NCBI GenBank assembly: GCA_963576735.1
Contig: OY755178.1
Coordinates: forward strand, 14,818,001-14,882,000
From: Bedellia somnulentella
Lineage: Eukaryota; Arthropoda; Insecta; Lepidoptera; Bedelliidae
Direction of reading: 5' to 3'
DNA: 64,000 nt
The notes below the pieces were generated by a model. The model was not told where the DNA came from. It searched no databases and worked only from the letters and a program-made list of their open reading frames with translations. Position numbers and translations under genes: made by a program. Below, in pieces: positions 44,438-54,811 of the stretch (positions are counted from its first letter, which is position 1; each line of letters opens with the position of its first letter).

Positions 44438-45622
44438 TTAACTCATTTCAAGCCAAAAATATTTTTGGCCGCCTAAATGGTTGAAATCTACGTATGTGCG
44501 TCGTTGCACTGTAGGCATGCTATATCCACTTTTTCGGCATCCGCATGCAGCTCCACATCCTTTTTTGCAATTGCAAAATAACATTTTTAATAAATTTTCC
44601 GGAGCAGATAATTGATTCATAAATATTGGATATTATTGGAATAGTTCCATCCCCAATTTTCGATGATTAAATCATTTCCTAACCACATCTGGATTTGTAG
44701 GTAAACCCGTTTGAAGTGTTCAAATGCTGCATCAGATGTGGGAGGCACTGAAGATAAAAGAACACTTGTGTCTTTGGCAGTTGCTTTGATGAAAGAATTG
44801 AACCTGAATGTATTCAAATCTGTCATTTTTGCCGAAGCACCATACAGTCCCAAAATACATGTAATACCAGCTTGAAATATTTTATTTGCATCTTCATGTA
44901 CATTTTTAAATACTGCTGCTGAGTCATGTAGATCATTCCGCTTCTCAAAATTTTGATAAACTAAATTTTTCCTTTATTGTACAACGCAGAAGTAGTATCA
45001 CAACCCGTGAAAGCATGTAAAAATAGAACATGTTCTTTACATGCTGGTAGAGATTTCTCTAAACTTTTCGATGAAAATATTTGTTGCTTAACTTTGCCTC
45101 GGGATGATTTTAAAAAATATATTTCACGATCAGTAGGCGCCGATGCCGTTAACACAACCAAGACGTCAATGTCTTCAGAAATTACAACATTATTTTGAGA
45201 TTCTAAACTAATTGCTGTATCAACAATTAATTTATCTGCATTGCTTTCCGCTTGGCAAGTAAAAATATTGTTTTCAGCTAATTTTATTCTTAACATTTCG
45301 ATAAGGCGAGTTTTTTTATATTTGTTAGAAATTTATCTTGAGCGATTTTTAACGGCATATTTTCATCAAATTCAATATCTGTACATATATTTTTTAGTGC
45401 GCGACGATTCCTTTCAGCAGATTTAATACCCTCCTTCTTATATCCATCAAATACCACGTATGAGTTATTATAATTATTCTTCAAATATCTTACGTAATGT
45501 TCGCATATCATTTTGAATGTTTCATTTAATTGCCATTTGCAACGATATAACAACATGCCTCCATCAATAACATAATGAACATTTTCTAAGCTTTTCAAAT
45601 TAATCTCCCTTCGACCCTTCAA
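44438..45622 (-). pseudogene. PIN/FEN-like nuclease with tesmin-type CXC tail, frameshifted
   Basis: Read from 45622 down: VHYVIDGGMLLYRCKW (first PIN-like Asp), VVFDGYKKEG, then after a frameshift in an A-run near 45312, ESNADKLIVDTAI, VVISEDIDVLVVL, and HAFTGCDTTSA. A second shift near 44965 leads to ILGLYGASAKM and SSVPPTSDAAFEHFKR..YLQIQMWLG. A third near 44620 leads to LFCNCKKGCGAACGCRKSG, a CXC cysteine cluster. The order of Asp-containing blocks fits an XPG/FEN-type PIN nuclease fold and the tail fits TSO1/tesmin-type DNA binding. At least three frameshifts make it non-functional. The real C-terminus after CRKSG is replaced by sequence that also forms the inverted repeat with 42365-42445. 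Confidence 0.65.
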
Positions 45623-46050
45623 ATAAAATGGAATGTTGGGAAGATGTTTGTCTTAATTTATTTAACTAAAATTTAACGTAGAACTAATAAAATATATTTC
45701 CAATTAAATATTATGCTCCAATATATATTTTTTTTTAAACAATGAAAAAATTAATTGCACAATATAATATTGGTAGAAGTTACGATTTAGAGCATACAAA
45801 ACAAAATCCAGTTGGTTACATGGAAATTCATTTGTACAATCACCCAACTATATTTGTATATTCTGTATAGAGGTAAGCAGTGGAACTATATAAAAGTGGT
45901 CTGTGTAGTCACAAATATAGCTAGTTGACTGTAACATTAAGTTGTTCGTATGATGGGGTATGGAACCTACAAAGCCTATATCCCTACAGACCCTAAATCC
46001 CTAAGTTCCTAGCCCTAACCATACAAACAAAATACATATATAGATAACTA
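45623..46050. other. intergenic, no gene recognised
   Basis: AT-rich; the only short-period pattern noted is CCCTA/CCCTAA-like words at 45970-46020 without array structure. Confidence 0.35.
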
Positions 46051-46079
46051 TGTATAATAAAATAAGTACAAGGTGATTA

Positions 46080-46182
46080 AATAGATAAATAAGTAGAAAG
46101 TCGTGGATCGCACTAAGTGACGATCTATAATCTCTGCCTACCCCAATGGGACCTAAGGGCGTGAATATATATATATATATAT
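46080..46182 (+). repeat. microsatellite-tailed repeat, family B
   Basis: AGTCGTGGATCGCACTAAGTGACG..ATCTCTGCCTACCCC..GGGCGTGAATATAT is a recurrent lepidopteran repeat tail, ending here in an AT microsatellite (46167-46182). Single copy in the window. Confidence 0.5.
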
Positions 46183-46196
46183 AAGTACGGGAAGCC

Positions 46197-46565
46197 TGTT
46201 ACCATGAGACCTAAGGTAACAGACGGACAGGGGGAAGGAAATCGGGGGTGTGCACGACGTGCAATGTGCACAGGAAAGGATTTTCTCACTGCCACTCAAC
46301 CAGGCTCAGAAGAGTGATCAATAATGACGGCTTAAGGTGTCTTGGCCGCAGTGAGAGGAAGAGATTCGTCAGTCAATGAAACACTCAGTCAAAGTTGGTA
46401 ATGTCGTCTGCTTTATTTACAATAAACTCCGGTTTATATACTATTTACAATCAATACACACATTCAAATTAAATCTATGTATCTCATGCGTGTAACTTGT
46501 CAACGCAGCTGAATCTTGCAGATTTAGTGGGTCGCGCTAACTAGTTCGCTCCTCTGCTGCGTTGA
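46197..46565 (-). repeat. 3' LTR of the BEL/Pao-like element (split by a LINE)
   Basis: On the minus strand it starts near TTCAACGCAGCAGAGGAGCG, contains a TATATAAACC box and an AATAAA, and ends GGTAACA at 46197-46203. The missing first bases (TGTTCAAC) are found at 49008-49015 on the far side of the LINE, directly after a purine tract (GAGAGACGGGAAG) that follows the env-like frame. The 5' LTR was not found. Confidence 0.6.
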
Positions 46566-49012
46566 AGAGAAGAAGAAGAAGAGAAGAAAAACATTTATTC
46601 GCTGCTACACACGTATAAAGGAAGACACAGCACAAAAATAAGTAAATACAAACACATAGAAAAATAATAATAAAAAGACAATATCATACACACTAATTCC
46701 AAGATATAACAGAAAAAAAAACTATAGCCGTATAACTTGCGTAGTAGCAACGAATTTGGAAGCTGCCTCAGCATTATCGTTGTGAAGTAAATGAATACCT
46801 CACAACACTGATTTTCAGTCAGCCCCAAAATAAAAATATAAAAGAAAAGACGTCACAATATCATAATGAAACAGAAAACTTATAACATACTCGTATAAAT
46901 AATAGCAGTAGAAAGTACCGCGTTACTAAATTAATGTTATAAAAACTACACATATAATTATATACTAAAAATATTCATACATAATACATAAATATAAATA
47001 CATAAGAGACTCCACCTGCAGACAAACTGTAAAAACAGTTATGTTAATAAAGATTAATAAATAAATAATAGTTATAGTAAACTTTAATTATCAATATGTT
47101 GTAGTACTTACTTAATAAAAGGAAAAAATAAATAAACAAAGAAAATTTAATAAAATACAAGAACAGATTTGGTAATAAATAAATAATTGTTAACAAGGAC
47201 GTGCTGGAATAAATGAAGGATTTTGCTTAACCAGCAAGTAGTTTTTAAGCTTTCGCTTAAAAGTGTACTTACTGGGAGCATTTTGGATAGGTGGGGGAAG
47301 GTCATTCCAGCACTTAGACGCCGCAAACCTGAAACTGCCTCGAAACGCTGCCGTGCGGTGCATTGGTAAGATAGCTCTGCTTTTAAAATGGTAGTTACTC
47401 TTGGACCATTGAAATTTATTAAATAAATATCTTGGAGTTTCAAACTTTACTACACCGAACAACAGCGTTGCAAGATGTAGTTTCCTACGTGACTGCATTT
47501 TCAATAGTCTAGCGTCGTCCAAATACGGAGTGACATGGGATCGAGGAGGGATACGAAAACAAAAACATGCACATGCGTTTTGCACACGCTGTATCAATTT
47601 CTGTGATCGACCAAGAATACAGCTACCATAGACAACGTCACAGTAGTTTAACCTTGATAATATTAGCGATTCACAGAGTTGAACACGCAAATCCACACTC
47701 AAAAAATCACGAATATTATAAAGTACTTTGAGCCGATAGAAACAATTACCTACTACTGTCAAAACGTGGTTTTCGAACCGAAGTTCCCCATCCATCAGAA
47801 GGCCGAGGTTTTTTGTTTCTTCAACCCTTTCTATGATTTGTCCCCTGATAGCTATACTATTCGCCGAAAGAACATTCAATGTATTACGAATCTGAAACTT
47901 AGTCCCAAGTACCATGTACTTAGACTTGCTAGGATTCAGGACAAGACAGTTTCTCTCCGACCAGGCAACAATTCGCTCTAGCTCAGCATTGAGTACTTCT
48001 GCAGCCTCCATAGCTTTAGAAGGTACAGTCGAGACATACAGTTGTAAGTCATCGGCGTAAAGATGAAATTTGCTGCTTTTTATACTGCTGATTATATCTG
48101 CTGTGTACAATATAAATAAAAGAGGTCCCAAAATTGAACCTTGCGGTACTCCTCGTGTTAGTTCATTAGCAGACGATGTGTTTGTGCTGCCATTTCTGCC
48201 TCGAAGTTCCACAAATTGCGACCTACCAGAGAGATAACTGTCAAACCAACGAATCGTCGCAGCATCAAACCCGTAATACGCCATCTTAGATAGCGTCAGG
48301 GGTATGCATAAACACTCGAAAGCCCTGGAAAAGTCCAACAGAGTAAGTATAGTACTCTTACCTTCATTTTGGTCATAAAGTATATTATCAACTACGTCTA
48401 AGAGAGCTGTTGCAGTTGATCGCCCTTTCCGAAAGCCAGATTGAGGATCAGGTAGTATTTTGTTTTCCTCCAGGTACTCAACAAGTTGATCATACACGAC
48501 CCGTTCCACTATCTTCGATGTACAAGGCAGGATACTAATTGCTCGTAGATCGGATACAAGGACTGGGTTAGGTTTCTTAGGCAATGGTGATATTTTCGCT
48601 ATTTTCCAAATGGTTGGAAATTTGTTAGTAACCATACTTCTATTAACAATAGCAGTCACTGCGTCAAGTGTTGTCGGTAGCGTTAAAAGTAACATATCTA
48701 TATTAATTTCGTCAAGTCCTTTGGCTTTGGTTTTAATTCTAGTTATAGCCTTCGCTATTTTGTCTGTCGTCACTGTCTGTAGTCTAAAAGTATTTTGTCC
48801 ATGTCTGTGAAATTCAAAGTAAGTCAAATCTGATAATTTAGCGTTAGCTGAGCCAGGAATGTTACTAAAATGGGTAATAATTTCCTCAGGGTCACAGAAA
48901 TGGGGTGGTAGTTCTGTAGTTTTGTTAGGAAGTATAGTACGCTTTAAATTTTTCCAGAGTGCACGGGAGTCTTTTGCACATTTGTTAATAGCACGTTGCA
49001 TGTTCAAAGGTT
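46566..49012 (-). mobile_element. 5'-truncated LINE inserted in the BEL-like 3' LTR
   Basis: The 3' end carries AATAAATG followed by a CTT-rich tail (46560-46592). TTCAAC occurs at both junctions (46560-46565 and about 49008-49013 on the minus strand) and is probably the target duplication. The 5' end is cut before the reverse transcriptase. Confidence 0.75.
47190..49007 (-). CDS. LINE ORF2 fragment, reverse transcriptase, 605 aa open frame
   Basis: The frame has the RT blocks RAISILPCTSKIVER, QSGFRKGRSTATAL, LLDFSRAFECL, RGVPQGSILGPLLF and the catalytic YADD (LYADDLQLY), then a C-terminal region ending PIQNAPSKYTFKRKLKNYLL. This C-terminus style fits CR1/Kiri-like LINEs. No endonuclease is present because of 5' truncation, and the Met shown is internal. 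There is no stop in the remaining 605 codons. It would act in target-primed reverse transcription if complete. Confidence 0.85.
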   Translation of the reverse strand: MNMQRAINKCAKDSRALWKNLKRTILPNKTTELPPHFCDPEEIITHFSNIPGSANAKLSDLTYFEFHRHGQNTFRLQTVTTDKIAKAITRIKTKAKGLDEINIDMLLLTLPTTLDAVTAIVNRSMVTNKFPTIWKIAKISPLPKKPNPVLVSDLRAISILPCTSKIVERVVYDQLVEYLEENKILPDPQSGFRKGRSTATALLDVVDNILYDQNEGKSTILTLLDFSRAFECLCIPLTLSKMAYYGFDAATIRWFDSYLSGRSQFVELRGRNGSTNTSSANELTRGVPQGSILGPLLFILYTADIISSIKSSKFHLYADDLQLYVSTVPSKAMEAAEVLNAELERIVAWSERNCLVLNPSKSKYMVLGTKFQIRNTLNVLSANSIAIRGQIIERVEETKNLGLLMDGELRFENHVLTVVGNCFYRLKVLYNIRDFLSVDLRVQLCESLILSRLNYCDVVYGSCILGRSQKLIQRVQNACACFCFRIPPRSHVTPYLDDARLLKMQSRRKLHLATLLFGVVKFETPRYLFNKFQWSKSNYHFKSRAILPMHRTAAFRGSFRFAASKCWNDLPPPIQNAPSKYTFKRKLKNYLLVKQNPSFIPARPC

Positions 49013-49029
49013 GAACATCTTCCCGTCTC

Positions 49030-50900
49030 TCAGGCAGAAGGTTTCATCTGGTATAGTTTGATTTCTTCAGGGCGCTCCCGCTCCGTCTTTGGCCGGTGGA
49101 TCTTGGCGTAGATTGAGTTGCATGGAGCACTGCTGGTGGGCAGTGGCCGTGTCTGAGCAGTTGTTTCATTCGGTTGCCCAGGCTCCTCTGCAGTCGTCTT
49201 TTTGTCCGTATCCCTGTTTTGGATGTATCGTTTGACCTGTGGAAAACAAAAATAAATAATTAATACTGTAAATATACAAACACTAATTGATCCAAAACTA
49301 GCTACATAGATTCGATTGTTAATGTTCTGCCAAATAGTGTTATCTAGTTTGGTCTGCAGGGATATTTCTTTATTAAATACTGTCTGGAACAAATCCTTGG
49401 AACTATCTAAAATTTCCTCTAGTGAAATATTAAAATGTCTGTTATCTACTACTGTGCTATTTAAACTAAAGTTATAACTTTTATAATAAGATCCTAATAC
49501 GGTCACAGAAGTCTTTCGTCGTGCAACTAATATATTACTATTTGTTTTTATTATACAGTTTTCTGAAATCTTTATTATTCCTACGTCTTGAAATAAAACT
49601 TCTTCTCTTTGTCCGTCACAAATAACTGAAGCTGTTAATGGATTTCTGGAAACAAAAAGCCAGGTATTTAACATTTGAAGTTGTTTCCAAATTATCTCTG
49701 TCTTAAGTCGATAATTTGATGTCGGACAGTCTGTCGTAGAGCTATTCTTGTACAGTTGCCAAACGATGCAATTTTCATTTAATTGCATGTTCCTGACGGC
49801 CACAGGAAAACAGATATAATGCAAAAATCTGTTGTAACAGTCTTTAAATTCATCGTTGCTTAGTTCAAATTATCTCTCACTATTGTAATTTATTGCAACA
49901 AATTTATTTTTAATTACTAAACTTTGGACGGATTGATTGTCAAATTTCTTTGGTATTGGAGCTAAATGTAAGAATGTGTACTTGGAATTTTCTTCTATTG
50001 GGAAGTAAGCAAACACTTGTATGTGAGTCTCATTTTCACGTAAGTTCGTGTCAATTATTTGTGATTGAATAATTCTTAAATTTTGTGGTAACTTGTTGTT
50101 TGCTGAATCGATGATGTCCTTGACGTGTTTTGGGGATAAAATGCTATAAATTGTTGCTTTTTCTAGGTATATTTCTAAGAGTCCGGAGTAATAATTCATT
50201 ATTTCTGACATATAGTTATATGCCAAATGATATGATTGCACAACTTGAATTTTAATGTGATTGTTATCAATTTTACTATACCAAACATTAAACGTGTTCA
50301 TGTATTGGATTGCTTGATTAAGTTTAATTGTAAAACGTTCTAATTTGTTTTGTATACGTTCTTCGGTCTGGTTGACTGCGGAAATAGTTGAGATCATAAA
50401 CTTTGTTTGGTGATTCGCGGCTTCTATAAGTTTTTGTTGGTTTTGTTGTAAATAATTTATATCTTTATAAACCTCATCATTCACTCCGAATATCGATGTC
50501 ATAATTTGTCCTAACAATCCTCTTTTCTTTCTTGTGTTGTTTATTTCAGTTAAGTATTCTTTCGTCTTTTCAAACTTTTCAACTTCTTCTTCTAGATGAT
50601 GGTAAAATTGAGAACATTGAGTTAAACTGTCCAAAGCTATAGCGTTGTCGCAGAGTTCTTTAAATTTTCCTGTTGTTTCTTTCATTTTTATTAAGTAATA
50701 GTCTATTGTTTGTCTCTCAAAGCTTTTTTCGATTCTAAAAGTCCCTCTATTAATAGCAGCTGTTCCCATCTGCTCTATATATATTCCTTGCTGTAATTTT
50801 TTTAGACTATAGTGGTTTGTTGCAATTGTTGTTGCGCACACTAGTTGGAATATGAAAATCATCATGAATATCCAGTTTAAAAAACTTTTTCTTTTGTTAT
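49030..50900 (-). pseudogene. env-like (baculovirus-F/errantivirus-type) region fused to gag-protease
   Basis: The region starts with a hydrophobic signal/anchor-like segment at about 50815-50875. A basic cleavage site (RKKR, near 50515-50525) is followed at once by a Gly-rich hydrophobic fusion-peptide-like stretch. Coiled-coil-like helices follow, then a second domain with Cys residues. A C-terminal membrane segment lies at about 49245-49310 with a polar cytoplasmic tail. This layout is that of insect retroelement envelope proteins related to baculovirus F. One in-frame stop at about 49870 splits it; the frame continues to 49030. It belongs to an old element copy and is described as found. 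Confidence 0.7.
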
Positions 50901-52815
50901 TTCTTGTTCTTGGTTTATGAACAGTCACAAAATTTGAACTAATTGGTGTTGCGGTATTTGGTGTGCATATTTTTGACGGTTCATTTACAGGCAGTGGTAT
51001 CAATGTGTGAATTGGTCTTTTCTGATCAGATCCATTTGATTTTCGTAGTGTTACTACCCTTGTATCACCATCACTTCCCGGATGTATTTCTGTAGGAGAG
51101 AAACCGGACACAATCCACCCAAATTCTGTATTTTGAGCGATAATGCCATGCTCTAGTCTTTCGTACCCGTTCAATAATAGTCTGCTATAGTCTTCTGCAC
51201 CCAATATCAAATCTATGGGGCCTCGTTTGTAGTATGTCGGGTCAGCTATAATTTTATTGCATAATATCTCTTTGTCTAGCTGCTGCACTTCTTGTCTTGG
51301 TAACGCACTTGTTAGTTTAGGTAGCACTATGAGTGACGTAGTTAATTTAAACTCGCTGGTAAATCTTGGTCTGAGTGTTACGTTTATTATGTAACTGGAC
51401 GTTTTTGGTTTTTCGTCTCCTATACCAATAATCTCGGCCTTAATTTTTTGTTTTGGATAACCCAATAACTGCGCAACTTCTTCAGTACAAAAGGATGCTT
51501 CAGAGCCCTGGTCACATAATACGCGAAGTAATTGAGGGGTCCCGTCTATACTTGTTGTTGAGATTAAGGCAGTGGCGAGAAGAACCGTTTTGTTTTTATC
51601 ATTTGTGGTGGATGAAACATTTGATGTTCTGATAACTGTGTCATTTTTCTGATAAGATAATTGTTTTCTTGCAGTCTCTTCCCTCGTATTTTTATTTGAT
51701 AAATATTCATCCAGAGTTCTATGTAACAATGTATTATGCGCTTTATTGCATATTTCACAAAACCTATATTTTTGACTTATGCATGTTTTCGACTCACCGT
51801 GTTGAAGACAAACATAACACATTTTTTTTTCTTTAACTTTTTTAATGCGTTCATTAACGTTTAGGTGGAGAAAAGTTGGACACTGATAAATATTATGTTC
51901 TTTTTGACAGTACCAACAAAGACCTTTTCTCTCTGATACCGGTGCCTTTTCAAATCTCTGTAATTCTTGGTTAAAGTTTTCACTTTGTGTTTCTGTGTGT
52001 TGGGACGAGGTCGATTCCAGACTCTTAAAACGCTTTTCTAAAAATTTCATGAGATTATTAAAGTCGTCGATTTTATTTGAATCTTCAAGTTGGTCTTCAT
52101 ATTTTATGTTGGTGGCTTGATCCCATTTTCGACAAATAATTCTTGATAAAATTGGTCCCCATGTTGTGATGTCGATGTTTTGGTTTCTTAGTGCCTCTAA
52201 ACACACCGTTATTGTATCATGCATATTTTTTAACATTGATGCATTTGATTGATTTATTTTCGGTAAGTTCAACAGCTGATCGATGTATTTGTTTATAATA
52301 ATTCGTTCGTTCTTGTAGCGATTTGTGAGTAATGCCAGCGCGGCGTCGTAATTTACCTCGTTTACAGATAAATGCCGTATCAACATTTCTGCGTCTCCTG
52401 ATAAGTGCGTTTTTAAATATTGCATTTTTTCCGTTTTAGAAATGCTACAGTCGTCGTGAATAATTTTCACAAATAAGTCATAAAATGAATCCCATGACTC
52501 ATAAGTCCCCGAAAATACCGGGATAGTGATGGTCGGCAGCTTTGTCTTAGGTGCTCTAATGGCACTATTGGTTTGTAAATCGTTTGCTCTTATTTTCGCA
52601 TTTAAAAGTCCTACCACCCTCTCAAATTGGTCTTGTAAAGTCTCATAATATTCGTCCTTGAAATATTGGTGCTCCAATGTACTCTGTTCCATTAGAAGCT
52701 CTAAATGTGTATTTTCAATGTCTTGCCAATGTCTTTGCAAGCTCTGTGAAATAGTCTGTAAATGCCACACAGATTCGTTTTCTATGATGGCGGTCTGAGC
52801 GTTAGTTAACCTTTT
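50900..52815 (-). pseudogene. gag and aspartic protease of a BEL/Pao-like element
   Basis: The frame is open from 52815 without a start codon. A Pao-type Gag shows FSGTYESWDSFYDLF and LSGDAEMLIRHL. Cys/His clusters follow (CWYCQKEHNIYQC, CYVC..HGE, CEICNKAHN). The protease region has LLRVLCDQGSEASFC, a DxGS active-site variant, and LILGAEDYSRLL later. It continues in frame into the env-like part near 50900-51060 with no polymerase between. Loss of the start codon and of the 5' LTR makes this a broken copy even though the frame itself is clean. Confidence 0.8.
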
Positions 52816-52935
52816 TTAAGCTGATTTATCCGGAACATCTGAACAAATAGCTTTGGCGAACTAACAATGTCTTCGTCGGTGATAGATCCCTATGAGATCC
52901 GAGGTCAAAACCCCCGGGCGCTCCACTATCAATAA

Positions 52936-53085
52936 AACTGACAATCCGACATATATGTCAAGCGTGACAATTCTACAATTCGACAAGTTTCTGTTCAATA
53001 AACAATACAGGTGACAAATTTGTCAAGGCGGAAAACTGACAAAATTGTCGGATTGTCGCGACAATTCGACAATTTTGTGTTCAAT
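52936..53085. repeat. GACAA/TTGTC-rich repeat, left part
   Basis: Dense with GACAAT, ATTGTC, TTGTCG and TTCAATAAA words in both orientations. Together with 58689-58805 it forms one roughly 270-bp element that was split by the LINE at 53097-58677. Confidence 0.65.
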
Positions 53086-53383
53086 AAAACTTTTAGATTT
53101 TAATAAATTTATTGGAAACTGTCAAGCGCTCGGAAAATTTGATTATGATTTTCTGAAAAATAATCAAGAAAACGAATATTTTCAGCAGTAAATCATACTA
53201 AATGAACGGAAAATAACTTTTTTGCAATCAAACGGCCAGATTGGATTCGATTGTCCGGCGGATGGTGATTAGACAACACGTGTTATCTGTTTGATTAAAT
53301 TTATTCGCTCATCTAGTTCATTCATTGCTGTAATATAGTTTATCTGTAGTTGTTGATTATTTTACATTTAGCTTGTAAATATA

Positions 53384-54811
53384 ATGAGTATTGATTCACC
53401 TAGTCCCCCTCGCCCTCCAGATCCTCCTCCTGAGGAGATGGATATATATAGCTCGCCTCCTGTATTTTCAAGTGAAGCTCGTAAACGTCCATTTTCAATT
53501 AATAATGACAATATAATTTCAAAAAAGATTATTGTGAATTCTGAGGTGGCTTCCGCTTCCATCCAAACGGTTTATGTGGATGAAGCGTTTGCCAATGGGT
53601 TAAAGGAGTACACCAATGATGATAAGGGTCCCTTTATTGTTCACGTTTTTCGCGAAGAGCCTGACCCAGCAGCTGGGTTATCTATCAGACCTTTAAAATT
53701 TGGTCAATTCTTACATAAATCGAACCTGACCAAAAATATTATTAAAGATGGTTTGAAAAAGATTGGAAGAAACCGTATTTCGGTTGAATTTAACTCTGCT
53801 TTAGCTGCTAACGATTTTGCATCTTGCCAACTCATTTCCTTAGCCAAATTCAAATGCTCTATTCCAACTTATAATGTTTCTCGAATGGGCATAATAAAAG
53901 GGGTCCCCGTTGATTGGTCAATGGAAGAATTAGTTAACTCCATTGAGCTTCCAAATAATTGTGGAAAAATTCTCAAAGCTCGCAGACTCAGCCGAAAATC
54001 TCTTGATGATGCTAATTCACCTAAATGGCTACCAACTCAATCGGTGGTTTTGACATTCCAAGGTCAAAATCTCCCCCAGTATATATATTCTTATAATAAT
54101 TCTCTTCGAGTGGAGACTTATCTCCTCCCAACCATTCAGTGTCTTAACTGCTGCAGATTTGGACATGTTCAAAATCAATGCCGTTCTAAATCTAGGTGTT
54201 ATAAATGTTCACAATCTCACAATGGCTGTAATTGTGACATTACTATTGAAAACTCGACTTGCTTATTCTGTTCAGGTAAACACTTCGCTACTGATAAACG
54301 TTGTCCGGAATTTTCCCGACAAAAATCAATAAAATTGGTAATGTCTCAGGACTCTATATCATACTCAGATGCCTCTTCTCGTTTTCCTCCTGTAAGACGT
54401 TCTTACGCTGACGTGGCCTCTGAACTATTTACTGCCCCAAATCAATTTAATTATTCACATTCTTCTACTTCTCCAGTCCAACAACCAGTTTCGTATAAAA
54501 ATACTATATATAAGTCTCCAAAACCTCATACATACTCTGGTAAAGGTTATGACAGAATTGCTCATTCTGAAATTATCAGACCAGAACCTTCATCACTTCA
54601 AAATGGGTGCGCTCTTTTGGCGTCTCGGCATGATTCTATTTCTCCAAATGATAATTTAATTGAACTTTTGGCTTCGGCCCTTATAAATATCATATCAAAA
54701 TATAATGACTGTTTACCGGAAAACGTTGCTGCTTTACTGACTAAACTTAACCTCTGTATCAACAATAATGGCCAAACTAACCATTCTTCAATGGAACTGC
54801 CAGAGTGTTAG
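53384..54811 (+). CDS. LINE ORF1 (Gag-like, zinc knuckles), 475 aa
   Basis: Intact frame starting MSIDSPSPPRPPDPPPEEMD (Pro-rich N-terminus). A central domain of the PRE/C2HC type contains GVPVDWSMEELV. Three Cys-His knuckles lie at about residues 255-310 (CLNCCRFGHVQNQC, CYKCSQSHNGCNC, CLFCSGKHFATDKRC). A Ser/Pro-rich tail with KSYAD-like RRSYADVASE follows. Such proteins bind the LINE RNA and form RNP particles. It overlaps ORF2 by 44 nt, suggesting reinitiation or frameshifting. Close match in order to the ORF1 at 62992-64000. Confidence 0.9.
   Translation: MSIDSPSPPRPPDPPPEEMDIYSSPPVFSSEARKRPFSINNDNIISKKIIVNSEVASASIQTVYVDEAFANGLKEYTNDDKGPFIVHVFREEPDPAAGLSIRPLKFGQFLHKSNLTKNIIKDGLKKIGRNRISVEFNSALAANDFASCQLISLAKFKCSIPTYNVSRMGIIKGVPVDWSMEELVNSIELPNNCGKILKARRLSRKSLDDANSPKWLPTQSVVLTFQGQNLPQYIYSYNNSLRVETYLLPTIQCLNCCRFGHVQNQCRSKSRCYKCSQSHNGCNCDITIENSTCLFCSGKHFATDKRCPEFSRQKSIKLVMSQDSISYSDASSRFPPVRRSYADVASELFTAPNQFNYSHSSTSPVQQPVSYKNTIYKSPKPHTYSGKGYDRIAHSEIIRPEPSSLQNGCALLASRHDSISPNDNLIELLASALINIISKYNDCLPENVAALLTKLNLCINNNGQTNHSSMELPEC

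Larger units (their letters stand above)
46197..52830 (-). mobile_element. BEL/Pao-like LTR element lacking pol, with env-like region
   Basis: Minus-strand order: gag, protease, env-like, purine tract, LTR (split by a LINE). Reverse transcriptase, RNase H and integrase are absent, and the 5' LTR and Gag start are not found. At 52816-52818 a stop lies upstream in the gag frame with no ATG after it until deep inside Gag. The element could be an internally deleted copy, or DNA made from a spliced env-type message. Confidence 0.7.

Noticed and set aside
45970..46020. CCCTA-rich words as telomeric repeat
   Set aside because: Irregular spacing and no array; insect telomeres use TTAGG, which is not present here.
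49870..49872. Stop codon in the env-like frame as evidence for two separate genes
   Set aside because: The frame is the same on both sides and the combined region fits one env-like layout, so a single in-frame stop is the simpler reading.
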